Shown in pieces: positions 1-10,854 of a stretch of DNA of 64,000 bases; position 1 is the first letter of the stretch; every line of letters starts with the position of its first letter. The notes under the pieces are model-generated. The model made no database searches and was not told where the DNA came from. It saw only the letters and a list, made by a program, of their open reading frames with translations. A program made the translations under genes and the position numbers. This stretch comes from Spirodela intermedia. Lineage: Eukaryota > Streptophyta > Magnoliopsida > Alismatales > Araceae. The stretch covers positions 3,728,386-3,792,385 of the forward strand of contig LR746267.1 in assembly GCA_902729315.2 (NCBI GenBank). The letters run 5' to 3'.

Positions 1-1
1 T

Positions 2-2761
2 ATGGGCTGGAAAAAGGACGATCTAAGGGGCATTGATATGAGTGTATGCATGCATAGTATATATCTAGAGGAGGGGGCCAGAACTAGCAGGGAACCACAA
101 CGAAGATTAAATCCTAACATGATGGAAATTGTAAAAAAAGAAATTTTAAAGTGGCTGGCTGCTGATATTATTTATCCTATTTTAGATAGCAAATGAGTTA
201 GTCCTACACAAGTAGTGCCAAAAAAATCAGGGATCACGGTTATAAAAAATGAAAATGGGGATGAAATACAAACAAGATTAACTACCGGTTGGAGGGTTTG
301 CATTGATTATAGAAAATTAAATTCAGTTACTAGAAAAGATCATTTTCCCCTATCATTTACTAATCAAATTTTAGAAAAATTAGCTGGAAAAAACTTTTTT
401 TGTTTTCTGGATGGATACTCTGGTTATAATCAAATTTATATAAACCCTTTAGATCAAGAAAAAACAACTTTCACTTGTCCATTTGGTACTTTTGCTTTTA
501 AACGCATGCCTTTTGGTCTTTGTAATGCTCCAACCACATTTCAAAGATGTATGCTGTCTATTTTTTCTGATATGATTGGAAAATGCATGAAAATTTTTAT
601 GGACGATTGTTCTATTTTTGGTGAATCATTTGATGAATGCGTAAATCATTTACAGCATGTACTTGAGAAATGCATAGAGAAAACATTAGTTTTGAGTTGG
701 GAGAAATCACATTTTATGGTTAAAGAGGGAGTTGTGTTGGGTCATATTGTGAGTAAAAGGGGTTTAGAGGTGGATAGAGCAAAAATTGATATTATATCTA
801 AAATGAAACCTCCAAATTCAGTAAAACAGATTAGATCTTTCTTGGGTCATGCAGGTTATTATAGAAAATTTATTCAAGATTTTTCGAAGATTTCTAAACC
901 TCTCACCATGCTATTATCTAAAGATGTGCCTTTTAATTTTGATGAGAAATGTTTTGAGTCTTTTTCTGAAATAAAAAGATTACTTACTGAGGCACCCATT
1001 TTACAAGCTCCTGATTGGTCCCTTCCCTTTGAAATAATGTGTGATGCATCAAATTATGTAGTGGGGGCCGTTCTAGGACAAACAAAAGAGTCAAAACCCA
1101 TAGTAATTTCATATGCTAGTAAAACTATATCCGATGCTCAATTAAATTATACCACGACTGAAAAAGAGTTGTTAACTGTAGTATTTTTGTTAGAAAGGTT
1201 TAGATCATATATTTTGGGAGCTAAAATTATTATTTATACTGATCATGCAGCATTAAAATATCTGTTAAATAAGAAAGATGCAAAGCCACGTTTATTAAGA
1301 TGGATTTTATTGTTGCAGGAATTTGACTTAGAAATAAAAGATAAAAAAGGTTTCGAGAATGCTGTTGCTGACCATCTTTCTAGATTAAGTGACACAGGAA
1401 TAAATGCAGCACCTTTACAAGACGCATTTCCAGATGAACAATTGATGGCAGCTCAACATCAACCATCACCATGGTATGCACATATTGTTAATTTTCTAGT
1501 TTCTAGAAAAACTCCAGAACAGTGGGATAAGAACAAAAAAAGTCATTTCTTTTCTAAGATTAGAAATTATTTTTGGCATGATCCTGATTTATATTACTTG
1601 GGCAATGATCAAATTTTAAGGAGATGTGTTCCTGAAGAAGAATACCATAACATTATTAACATGTGCCATTCATCTAACTGTGGAGGACACTTCTCTGGAC
1701 GAAAAACAGCTGCAAATTTTTTTCAGTGTGGTTTTTATTGGCCTACAATCATTAGAGATTCTATAGAATTTAGTAGAACATGTATTTCATGCCAATCTAT
1801 AGGTAACATGAGTAAAAAAGATGAAATGCCCATGAGTAACATGTTAGTAGTCGAAATTTTTGATGTATGGGGAATAGATTTCATGGGTCCCTTCCCATCA
1901 GCTGAAAAATATGAATATATTTTGCTTGCTGTTGATTATGTGTCGAAGTGGGTGGAAGCTATTCCTACTAGAACTAATGATCATAAAATTGTGATGAAAT
2001 TTGTGCAGGAAAATATTTTTTCGAGATTTAGATGTCCTAGAGTGATTATTAGTGATGGAGGAACACATTTTACAAATAAAAATTTCAGAGAACTGTTGAA
2101 AAAGAATGGAGTACACCATAGAGTAGCCACTCCATATCATCCCCAAACAAATGGGCAAGCTGAAGTAGCAAATAGGGAAATTCAGAGAATTTTGAAAAAA
2201 ATAGTTAGACCAGATAGGAAAGATTGGCCCACGAAATTACAAGATGCATTATGAGCTTATAGAACAGCTTATAAAAATCCCATAGGTATGTCCCCATTTC
2301 GTCTCATTTTTGGAAAGCCATGTCATCTTCTTGTAGAAATAGAGCATAAAGCATTATGGGCTATAAAAAAATTATGTATGGATGAAAAATCAGCTAGTGG
2401 GCATAGAATTTTTCAACTACATGAACTAGAGGAGTTGAGGAATGAAGCTTATGAAAATCATAGAATATATAAAGAAAAAACTAAAACTTTTCATGATAAA
2501 TACATTAGCAGAAAAAAATTTGATGTTGGACAAAAAGTGTGGTTATATGATTCTAGGCTGAAATTATTCCCAGGAAAATTAAAATCAAAATGGAAAGGGC
2601 CTTATGTGGTGGAAGAGACATATGATCATGGGGCTATAATGATTAAAGATCCTAAAAGTGATCATAACTTTAAGGTAAATGGACAGCGGCTTAAACATTA
2701 CATAGAACATGAACGCCTTGCAGAAAAAGAAATTTTATTATTAAAAGAAATTCAAGAGTAA
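2..2761 (+). pseudogene. E1 pol remnant: reverse transcriptase, RNase H, integrase
   Basis: One reading frame is interrupted by two TGA stops (194-196, 2252-2254). Each falls at a Trp codon position judging from E4 and known relatives (TGG to TGA). RT is recognised by the segment ending in PFGLCNAP and by the catalytic FMDD at 596-607. RNase H follows with a CDASN motif and a YTDH motif. Integrase has a zinc-binding-like H..H..CISC region (about 1650-1800), then the D,D,E core: GIDFMGP (about 1870), ISDGG (about 2047) and [14 protein letters not shown] (from about 2140). The C-terminal part after 2288 resembles the integrase C-terminal domain ([10 protein letters not shown]) and has no chromodomain. 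The product would reverse-transcribe and integrate element RNA; the copy is decayed. The protease and gag lie off the left edge. Confidence 0.93.
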
Positions 2762-2881
2762 GATCAAGGAGTCCAACTGGAGACATTAAATTCAGTGCTG
2801 CATGGGAGGCAACCCATGGTTTTTATTTCATTTTGTTTGATTTTTTTTTTAAGCTCTGTTTTTCTTAGAATTTCGTAGTAC

Positions 2882-3199
2882 TTGTTTTTGTATTTGTTTT
2901 TTGAAAAAGTGCAGGAGGAGGCGTGTAAGACGAAGTGGAAAATTAAAAACGAAGTTGAGGTGATGTCTTTCGGAGCTTTATCATTTATGACAATATTTTT
3001 AATGCTAAACTTTGCATATATGCATGCTTCACTTGAAAATTATATTTTCTACATATTCTGTTTCGATTTTTCTGTGTCATTGAGGACAATGTCATTTTTA
3101 AGTTGGGGGGTGAAGTATTCATTATTAATTTATGCTGTAGGACGATTAAGAACATGTGTTTGCATTTTATTCAACTTAGAACAACAACTAAAAAAGTAA
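2882..3199 (+). other. Small conserved hydrophobic ORF in the element 3' region (105 codons)
   Basis: A 105-codon frame with two or three hydrophobic stretches separated by a basic start. Counterparts occur in E3 (17413-17703, 96 codons), E4 (25442-25741, minus) and, cut short by a one-base deletion, E2 (8074-8265, minus). It begins about 120 bp after pol and reads through the internal purine tract. I do not recognise the product. It could be a relic of an env-like membrane protein, or the frame could survive by chance because the DNA itself is conserved. The first ATG differs between copies, which argues against a firm protein call. Confidence 0.3.
3097..3112 (+). other. Internal copy of the polypurine tract motif (E1)
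   Basis: The 16-mer tttaagttggggggtg is identical to the terminal tract at 4353-4368. The same pair occurs in E2 (8063-8078 and 6826-6841), E3 (17601-17616 and 18851-18866) and E4 (25529-25544 and 24292-24307). Confidence 0.85.
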
Positions 3200-3813
3200 A
3201 AAAAGATCGCCGAATTCGGAAAAATTGCAACATCTATTTTCTAATTTTTTGTCAGGAACAACAGATTGTCAAAAACAGCAGACGAAAAAACAACCCGAAA
3301 TTTGAAATTATAGAGACCCTTTTCTCACATTTCAATCCCCTAGACATATATTACTGAAATTCGAAATTACAGCTATAAAGAGGATAGTTTTGATTTATTT
3401 TTGACAAATTTATTGCTGCTAAAATAGAACTGAAAACTGAAAACAGAACTGTCAGAACTATCTAATTTACAAATTTCTTACATCATATTGCATGCATGAA
3501 AAATTAAATCAATTAGATTGATTGATACAAAAAGATACTAGGAAGATTATTATTGAGTCAAAAGAATGATCTAGTAGCATGAAATGTTGGAATACTCCTT
3601 GGATACATGATAGATAACATGGATTTGATTTTACAGATTTTCACTTCATGATCTTGATGGATAATATTTACTTGATGTGAAAATTTGATTGATCATTTGA
3701 GTTTAATGGAGATTTTTGCACCCTGATCTATAGGACTTGTGAGGAGAAATCACTTATTTCAAAAAAAAAAAAAAAAAAAAAAAAGAGAGAGCAATGTGAA
3801 AAATCTAGAAACG

Positions 3814-3963
3814 AAGAGTACACATGGAGGGTGTGAGACATCATTCTCATTGTCGAAAATGGTGTATAGAAAAACACTTGCTGCAAAATAAGTGGATCAA
3901 GTGAAAGCCCTGAAAATAAAGAGTACACATGGAGGGTGTGAGACATCATTCTTATTGTCGAAA
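3814..3963 (+). repeat. Pair of 45-bp direct repeats in E1 3' region
   Basis: Two near-identical copies at 3814-3858 and 3919-3963, each containing acacatggagggtgtgagac, start 105 bp apart. The same pair is present in E2 (about 7220-7385), E3 (about 18315-18465) and E4 (about 24690-24845). Function unknown; the repeat could contribute to RNA structure or packaging. Confidence 0.8.
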
Positions 3964-4352
3964 TTTATCTACAGGAAAAGCTACTTATCCACTATATATA
4001 AAGAAAGAAGAAATATAGTGCAAACTTCAAAAATCAAGCCATAGAAAAAGGGAAATGTAGGATCAATATTAGTCTTGGATGAGTATTGATAATTGGAACA
4101 TCTTGTAAATACATCTATGAGTGAAGAAGTGATAATTATGTGAATAGAAGAAGTGAAGTCTAGATTGTTATTCCAAAGAGTGTTTAAACATTTAAGTGCT
4201 TGACATCATTCTTAAATACTTGATATAAGAATCCAAAGTGTCAAAAGGTGCATCATTTCTAATTGTATTTTTTTCTTTCTGTATTGAAATATGATGTTTG
4301 AGATTTGTAAATTTTTATTTTCGTAATTCTATTGCTAAGGGACTAGCAATGA

Positions 4353-4368
4353 TTTAAGTTGGGGGGTG
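4353..4368 (+). other. Terminal polypurine tract of E1
   Basis: tttaagttggggggtg lies directly before the LTR start TGATAAGTC at 4369. This is the expected plus-strand primer position for reverse transcription. Confidence 0.88.
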
Positions 4369-5185
4369 TGATAAGTCTTCATTATCATGAGTTAATAATT
4401 AGTAAATAATATAGTTTTAGCCTTAACTCATGATAAATAGACTTATATTTGTGTTAAAGTGTGAAAAGTGGTTTTCAGTGGATTAATGTGATTTTTTAGG
4501 TAATTATGTGATTTTATACGAATTTATATGATTTTTACAGTCTTACTTTTAAGATAAATGAAGAAAAAGAAATAAAATATTGCAAAATGGGGGGGACCCG
4601 CCGGCCAGCCGGGCCCGCAAGCGGGTTGGAAGCTCAGTCGGGGAGTAGCCGCGAGCAAGGGCTCGAGTGACTTGGACCGATAGGGGCACGTGTGCGCCAC
4701 TCCCCTTCCACGTCACCAGTGGCCAGCCGGCTGTGGGGCAAGGAGTGGTCGTACACACGAAAGAAGGGACTTTGCTTAAAAAGCTAACATTACTATATAT
4801 TCGCCTAAAAAATCGGCGCACAACCGATGTGGGACTAAACCCGTGTCACACCTTCCTCAGAACGGGCGGACAACCGGCGCGGGTTCGAATCCTCCCAGAG
4901 TCAAAATTCATATATTTTTATCTGATTATCGCGACTTTCCTGCAGATCGCCGATGAAGGATTAAGCAACCAGAATCGCTGGATCATTGGCAAAAATCTTG
5001 TCAACACGATTCACGGAGCATTGCTACTAAAATTGCTGAACGATTCATGATAAAAGGATTGCGAATCCATCGAGTAAATCATCTCCGATTGATCGACGAA
5101 CAAGCCGTCGTCGGGAAGAGGACGATCCGCTGGGAGACGAGTCGCCACCTCCTGAGAGCGTACCAGATGTGATGAAGAGCCTCCT
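4369..5185 (+). mobile_element. E1 3' LTR, first piece
   Basis: Starts TGATAAGTC, as do all LTRs of this family, and runs 817 bp until E2 interrupts it. The last five bases (5181-5185, ctcct) are the duplicated target of E2. It contains the GC-rich block (4590-4760), a G-box-like cacgtg near 4688, TATA-like tatatatt near 4794 and a pol III B-box-like ggttcgaatcc at 4882-4892. Short ORFs in the GC-rich block are chance frames. Confidence 0.95.
5181..5185. repeat. Target-site duplication ctcct, left of E2
   Basis: Matches 12455-12459 on the far side of E2. The uninterrupted LTR reads through this site in E3 (gcctcctcttgct), confirming insertion of E2 here. Confidence 0.95.
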
Positions 5186-6825
5186 TGACGTGACTTAGTC
5201 GTTGTATATTAAATCATGCAAATCTAAAATTTATAAAACTAGAAAATACAAATTTTCAGATATTTAGAAGTATTTCTGAATAAATATATCAATTATAATT
5301 CAATAAAACTTCCAAAAATAGCGGTAATTTTCCAAGTCGATCACAGGGATGCAATATAATATTTGGTAATTATTCAGAATTTTTCTCAATGAATACGATT
5401 TTCTATGAATTTTATACTAGAAAATGAAAAGGAAATATATTTAAAATTCACGAAAAGAAGGAAATAAGGGTGCGGACATTGAGATGACGTCAGTGCCCGG
5501 TGAACGCGAATTGAGCGGAAATAGAGTTCCGCCCGGTGATTCTTACGAAAGCGATTACAGACGATTTAGTTAATCAAATTAAGATCTGTAAAAGCCAGAA
5601 GAATCATAATAGAACAAAGTATATTTTGGTAAATTAAAATCAGAAAAAGTATCACTAAATGAAGCGTAAAGTAAGTTTGAAAGCAGGAAAACAGAGTTCC
5701 GGCATCGCGATGGCGATGCGTCGGCGATGCACCGGAATCCTGAGCATTCGGGAGGATTGTTGTGCAGTGTCCACGGCCTCGAAGGCTCTCCTTGGACAAA
5801 GACGACATGGGCAATCTCTAGATCTTCTCGCGAAGTCTAGAAATTAATGAAATGGGTCGCCGAGTCGTCTCCGGCGGCTGTCACCCGGTGGAGCGGAAAA
5901 ACGGCGACTTTGCGGCTCTCTAGCGGCTGTCACCCGACGGAGAGGAGCTGGATGGAGGTGGGGCGCGTGTCAGGGAGCTTCATCCTCAGGTCCGCGCAGC
6001 AAGAGGAGGCTCTTCACTGCATCTAGTACCATCTCAGGAGGTGGCGACTCGTCTCTCAGCGGATCGTCCTCTTCCCGACGACGGCTTGTTCGTCAATCAA
6101 TCGGAGATGATTTACTCGATGGATTCGCGATCCTTTTATCGCGAATCGTTCAGCAAAATTTTAGTAGCAATGCTCCGCGAATCACGTTGACGAGATTTTT
6201 GCCGATGATCCAACGATTCTGGTTGCTTAATCCTTCACCGGCGATCTGCAGGAAAGTTGCGATAATCAGATAAAAATATATGAATTTTGACTTTGGGAGG
6301 ATTCGAACCCGCGCCAGTTGTCCGCCCCTTCTGAGGAAGGTGTGACGCGGGTTTAGTCCCACATTAGTTGTGCGCCGATTTTTCAAGCGAATATATAGTA
6401 ATGTTAGCTTTGTGAGCAAAGTCTCGTCTCTCGCGTGTACGACCACTCCTTGCCCCACAGCCGGCTAGCCACCGGTGACGTGGAAGGGGAGTGGCGCACA
6501 CGTGCCCCTATCGGTCCAAGCCGCTCGAGCCCCTGCTCGCAGCTACTCCCCGACTGAGCTTCCGACCCCCTTGCGGGCCCGGCTGGTCGGCGGGTCCCCC
6601 CCTCATTTTGTCTTATTTTTATTTCTTTTTCTTTATTTATCTCAAAAGCAAGATTGTAAAAATCATATAAATTCATGTAAAATCACATAATTATCCAAAA
6701 ATTCACATTAATCAATTGAAAACCACTTTTCACACTTTAACACAAATATAAGTCTATTTATCAGGAGTTAAGGCTAAAACTATATTATTTACTAATTATT
6801 AACTCATGATAATGAAGACTTATCA
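5186..6825 (-). mobile_element. E2 3' LTR, complete (1,640 bp)
   Basis: On the plus strand it begins tgacgtgacttag and ends gacttatca, the reverse complement of TG...CA LTR ends. It is immediately followed by the complement of the purine tract (6826-6841). Confidence 0.95.
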
Positions 6826-8415
6826 CACCCCCCAACTTAAATCATTGCTAGTCCCTTAGCAATGGAATTATGAAAATAAAAATTTACAAATCTTAAACAT
6901 CATATTTCAATACAGAAAGAAAAAAATACAATTAGAAATGATGCACCTTTAGACACTTTGGATTCTTATATCAAGTATTTAAGAATGATGTCAAGCACTT
7001 AAATGTTTAAACACACCTTGGAATAACAATCTAGACTTCACTTCTTCTATTCACATCTTTATCACTTCTTCAGTCATAGATGTATTTACAAGATGTTCCA
7101 ATTATCAATACTCATCCAAGAATAATATTGATCCTATATTTCCCTTTTTCTATGGCTTGATTTTTGAAGTTTGCACTATATTTCTTCTTTCTTTATATAT
7201 AGTTGATAAGTAGCTTTTCCTATAGACAAATTTCGACAATAAGAATGATGTCTCACACCCTCCATGTGTACTCTTTATTTTCAGGACTTTCACTTTATCC
7301 ACTTATTTTGCAGCAAGTGTTTTTCTATACACGATTTTCGACAATGAGAATGATGTCTCACACCCTCCATGTGTACTCTTCGTTTCTAGATTTTTCACAT
7401 TGCTCTCTCTTTTTCTTTTCCGAAATAAGTGATTTCTCCTCACAAGTCCTATAGATCAGGGTGCAAAAATCTCCATTAAACCCAAATGATCAATCAAATT
7501 TTCACATCAAGTAAATATTATCCATCAAGATCATGAAGTGAAAATCTGTAAAATCAAATCCATGTTATCTATCATGTATCCAAGAAGTATTCCAACATTT
7601 CATGCTACTAGATCATTCTTTTGACTCAATAATAATCTTCCTAGTATCTTTTGGTATCAATCAATCTAATTGATTTAATTTTTCATGCATGCAATATGAT
7701 GTAAGGAATTTGTAAATTAGATAGTTCTGACAGTTCTGTTTTCTGTTTTCAGTTCTATTTTTAGCAGCAATAAATTTGTCAAAAATAAATCAAAACTATC
7801 TTCTTTATAGCTGTAATTTCGAATTTTAGTAACATATATCTAGGGGATTGAAATGTGAGAAAAGGGTCTCTATAATTTCAAATTTCGAGTTGTTTTTTCG
7901 TCTGCTATTTTTGACAGTCTGTTGTTCTTGACAGAAAACTAGAAAATAGATGTTGCAATTTTTCCGAATTTTTTTTTTTTTTTAAAGTTTCTGTTCTAAG
8001 TTGAATAAAATGCAAACACATGTTCTTAATCGTCTTACAGCATAAATTAATAATGAATACTTCACCCCCCAACTTAAAAATGACATTGCCTCAATGACAT
8101 AGAAAAATCGAAACAGAATATGCAGAAAATATAATTTTCACGTGAAGCATGCATATATGCAAAGTTAAGCATTAAAAATGTTGTCATAAATGATAAAGCT
8201 CCGAAAGACATCACCTCAACCTCGATTTTAATTTTCCACTTCATCTTACACTCCTCCTCTTGCACTTTTTCGAAAAAACAAATACAGAAACAAGTACTGC
8301 GAAATTCTAAGAAAAACAGAGCTTAAAAAAAAAAATCAAATAGAATGAAATAAAAATCATGGGTTGCCTCCCATGTAGCGCTGAATTTAATGTCTTCAGC
8401 TGGACAGCTCTTAGA
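6826..8415 (-). other. E2 3' non-coding region with two purine tracts
   Basis: Collinear with E1 2762-4368. It contains the terminal tract (6826-6841), the paired direct repeats, the internal tract (8063-8078) and a shortened version of the small hydrophobic ORF (8074-8265). Confidence 0.8.
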
Positions 8416-10800
8416 TCATATAAGATGATCTATGGCCATCAAAATATATTTGTATCCCAAGGTAAGTTTCATGATATTCTTTTTCAGATTTAGCATAAAT
8501 TCATGTACTTCATATATATACCTTGACATACTTTCAGCCAAAACAAGATGGAAATTAACAAAATTTTCCCAAAAATAATATTTTTGTTTTGAAAAGAATC
8601 TTTCCTCATTTCTATCTTGTTTTGTAAGGCTCTCATTCATTAATAAATACTTCCTATTAATAGACCATAAAATGTGATCAGGCCATATAATTTTCAAATT
8701 AGCTCTTACCCAATCTAAATTCTTTTCATCTAAATTGATATCTCTAATTCTTCCACTCACCCATTTCTTAATGTCTTCTTTTATCTGCATAATCTTCCCC
8801 TGCTCTATTTTATCTTCCATACATATTTGTTCAATTTGTGAGGAGTGAAATATTTCAAGCTTAGAAATAATTCTAATGGGCTGTGGGTTTTGAAGGATGG
8901 AAGGATTGTCTTCTTTAATCTCAGATCTAATGAATTCAATAAAATTCAAATTTTCTCCTAAAAAATTATCTCTATATTTATATCCATTATTTTCATTTCT
9001 CCCCATTAGTTGAATCAACTCTTTTTCTAGTTTTTCGTTTCTCAACTCATCAAATTCTTCATCTTTCCAAGAGCTATCTTTTAATTTCGGTATATGATAT
9101 ATATCATCATCCTCACAATCAACATCCATGGCTGCAAAATTATGATTAGATTCATTAATTTCGTCTCCTACGTCTCCCAAATCAACTGATTTTTCCTCAC
9201 CTAAAATATGTTTTTCTTCATTTCTGTCCTTACTCCCTTCTACTAAAATTTGGATGATTTTTCCATGATCAGCTGCTGTTTCTTCATCTAAGGGCTCTTT
9301 CTCCTCATCATCCTCACTATATTCATTCATCAATTGTGAGCAATAAATGATTTTATTCAAATTTTCTGCTACTATATTTTCGGCCTTAATATTCTCATTT
9401 ACTTTTAATGGATCATCAATTTCTTCTTCTAATAATTGGAAATAAGGATCAGGTAAAATATTCTCACTCAATGTATTCACTGTCCTAACATTTTCATTTC
9501 GTGGGTTTTTTTCTAAATTTATCCAGCTAGACTCTTCTTGCTGAAATCCTATTGTTGGATAGTTTCTTGAATTTTCTATGGGCTGACTAAGTAGTTGTCT
9601 CTCTTCTCTCTTATCCCTAAGAGCCTCTATAATTTGTTTCTGGTGCAGCATCATTTGATTCATAATTTGTTGCATCATTTGGCTCATTTTCTGCATCATT
9701 TCCATAGCATCAGGTTGGATTTGAGAGGACTGATTTTTCTGAAATGTATGTTCCTGTTTTGGACGAAATTCAAAATGTGAATTGGATCTAAGTGCTTCTG
9801 GATTTTGAATATTATTTGGGTTTCTCCACGAAAAATTATTCCCCCAATTAGGATTATAAGAATTAGAAAAATATTCTCTATTTTTACTAAAATCGTGGGG
9901 TACTTGTTCTTGCCAAGGATGATATTGAAATTCGAAATGATCATTTTCACCATACATAAAATCTGTACTATTTGAATTAAATTGAGGGTTAAGAGGCTTT
10001 CTAATATTGTCAATAAGAAAATTAAGTTTTTCTAATCTTTGATTAATCTGATTAACCTCATTTCTAAATTTAGATTCATTATCATGGTGCAATTCATGAA
10101 TTCCTCTCTTCTTATCCCTGTCATATAATTCAAAAGAGGCTTGATCTCTAGAATTTTCACTTAAATTCTCATAAAGACTGTAAATCTCATCAGAGGTTTT
10201 CTCTATAAAAGCTCCTCCACATATAGAATCAACCATATTTCTATGTTGTTCTAATAATACATCATAAAAAATTCTATTGAGCTGCCACTTGGGTATAGCA
10301 TGTTGGGGACATTTTCTAAGTAAATCTTTGAATGTTTCCCATGTCTCATGTAAAGTTTCTCCTGGTCTTTGAGAAAAATTCCATATATGTTTTCTCATAT
10401 TTTGAGTTTTTCCTAAGGGATAAAATTTTCGAAGAAATGCCTGTTTTATGTCTTTCCAGCTAGTTAATTCTCTATCTAATGTGGATAGCCAATGGCTAGC
10501 TTTGTCCCTAAGTGTATGAGGGAATAATTTCATCTTAATAATTTCCGGTGTAACTTGAGGGAGATTAACTAAATCACAGACCATATGAAATTTTTCTAAG
10601 TGCTGATGAGGTTCCTCTAACGGCAATCCATTAAAATTAGGGAGCATTTGAAAAATTCTTGGATTTATTTTGAATTTAACATTGGGTGCTAATGGGACTC
10701 TAATATTGGATGCTCTTTGAAATGAATCAGGGATATAATAATTTTTCATGGCCATAAGATTTTTCTCAGTTTGACCTGTACTTTCTTCAGAATCTATCAA
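8416..10800 (-). CDS. E2 gag fused to unrecognised domain X (794 codons, 5'-truncated)
   Basis: An uninterrupted frame of 794 codons. Its first codon as bounded is TTG; the natural ATG (seen in E3 at 14775 and E4 at 31177) was deleted at the LTR/gag junction. Residues about 1-455 are Athila gag: capsid-like region with SFQRASNIRVP and HWLSTLDREL, then CGGAFIEKT, then a Met/Gln-rich repeat (MMQKMSQMMQQ). The zinc-knuckle position is eroded. From about residue 456 (nt about 9430) the sequence departs from E4. Instead of protease-pol there are about 338 residues: acidic clusters first (SEDDEEKEPLDEE; DCEDDD), then a basic, Trp/Tyr-rich end (KKWVSGR, IIWPDHILW, YYFWENF). I recognise no catalytic motif in X. 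It ends just before the shared 3' region. E3 carries a nearly identical X, so it is a family feature. Confidence 0.75.
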   Translation of the reverse strand: MIDSEESTGQTEKNLMAMKNYYIPDSFQRASNIRVPLAPNVKFKINPRIFQMLPNFNGLPLEEPHQHLEKFHMVCDLVNLPQVTPEIIKMKLFPHTLRDKASHWLSTLDRELTSWKDIKQAFLRKFYPLGKTQNMRKHIWNFSQRPGETLHETWETFKDLLRKCPQHAIPKWQLNRIFYDVLLEQHRNMVDSICGGAFIEKTSDEIYSLYENLSENSRDQASFELYDRDKKRGIHELHHDNESKFRNEVNQINQRLEKLNFLIDNIRKPLNPQFNSNSTDFMYGENDHFEFQYHPWQEQVPHDFSKNREYFSNSYNPNWGNNFSWRNPNNIQNPEALRSNSHFEFRPKQEHTFQKNQSSQIQPDAMEMMQKMSQMMQQIMNQMMLHQKQIIEALRDKREERQLLSQPIENSRNYPTIGFQQEESSWINLEKNPRNENVRTVNTLSENILPDPYFQLLEEEIDDPLKVNENIKAENIVAENLNKIIYCSQLMNEYSEDDEEKEPLDEETAADHGKIIQILVEGSKDRNEEKHILGEEKSVDLGDVGDEINESNHNFAAMDVDCEDDDIYHIPKLKDSSWKDEEFDELRNEKLEKELIQLMGRNENNGYKYRDNFLGENLNFIEFIRSEIKEDNPSILQNPQPIRIISKLEIFHSSQIEQICMEDKIEQGKIMQIKEDIKKWVSGRIRDINLDEKNLDWVRANLKIIWPDHILWSINRKYLLMNESLTKQDRNEERFFSKQKYYFWENFVNFHLVLAESMSRYIYEVHEFMLNLKKNIMKLTLGYKYILMAIDHLI

Positions 10801-10854
10801 AATTAATTTTTCTTTCGGATTTTTAGTTTTGAATGAAATAATGAAAGGATTTTC

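Larger units (their letters stand above)
2762..4352 (+). other. E1 3' non-coding region
   Basis: The AT-rich stretch between the pol stop and the terminal purine tract is shared by all four elements (E2 6842-8415, E3 17191-18850, E4 24308-25870). It holds the short conserved ORF at 2882-3199, an internal copy of the purine tract at 3097-3112, a poly(A) run near 3760-3783 and a pair of 45-bp direct repeats. In some Athila-type elements this position carries an env-like gene; no convincing full env is seen here. Confidence 0.75.
1..5185 (+). mobile_element. E1: Athila-type Ty3/gypsy LTR retrotransposon, 3' part (5' end outside window)
   Basis: The segment enters the window inside pol (just before the reverse transcriptase core) and runs through RT, RNase H, integrase, a 1.6-kb 3' non-coding region, a purine tract and the first 817 bp of its 3' LTR. 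At 5185 it is broken by E2 and resumes at 12460 and, after E3, at 20511, ending at 20858. Lineage call: the integrase lacks a chromodomain, and both the integrase/RT sequence style and the PBS of its relatives (E3, E4) are Athila-like. The right target-site flank is agata (20859-20863); the left end is not visible. Pol carries in-frame stops, so E1 is not autonomous now. Confidence 0.93.

Noticed and set aside
4549-5050. Repeated ORFs of 60-106 codons in the LTRs on both strands (for example 4667-5050, 6150-6458, 11839-12087, 60150-60470)
   Set aside because: They recur only because the LTR recurs, lie in the GC-rich LTR block, and show no protein-like conservation or known domain.
8416-10800. 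Domain X as a degenerate RT or integrase
   Set aside because: No FMDD/YxDD, D-D-E or zinc-binding pattern is visible, and the frame is intact, so decay cannot explain the lack of motifs. A short integrase-like tail is noted separately.
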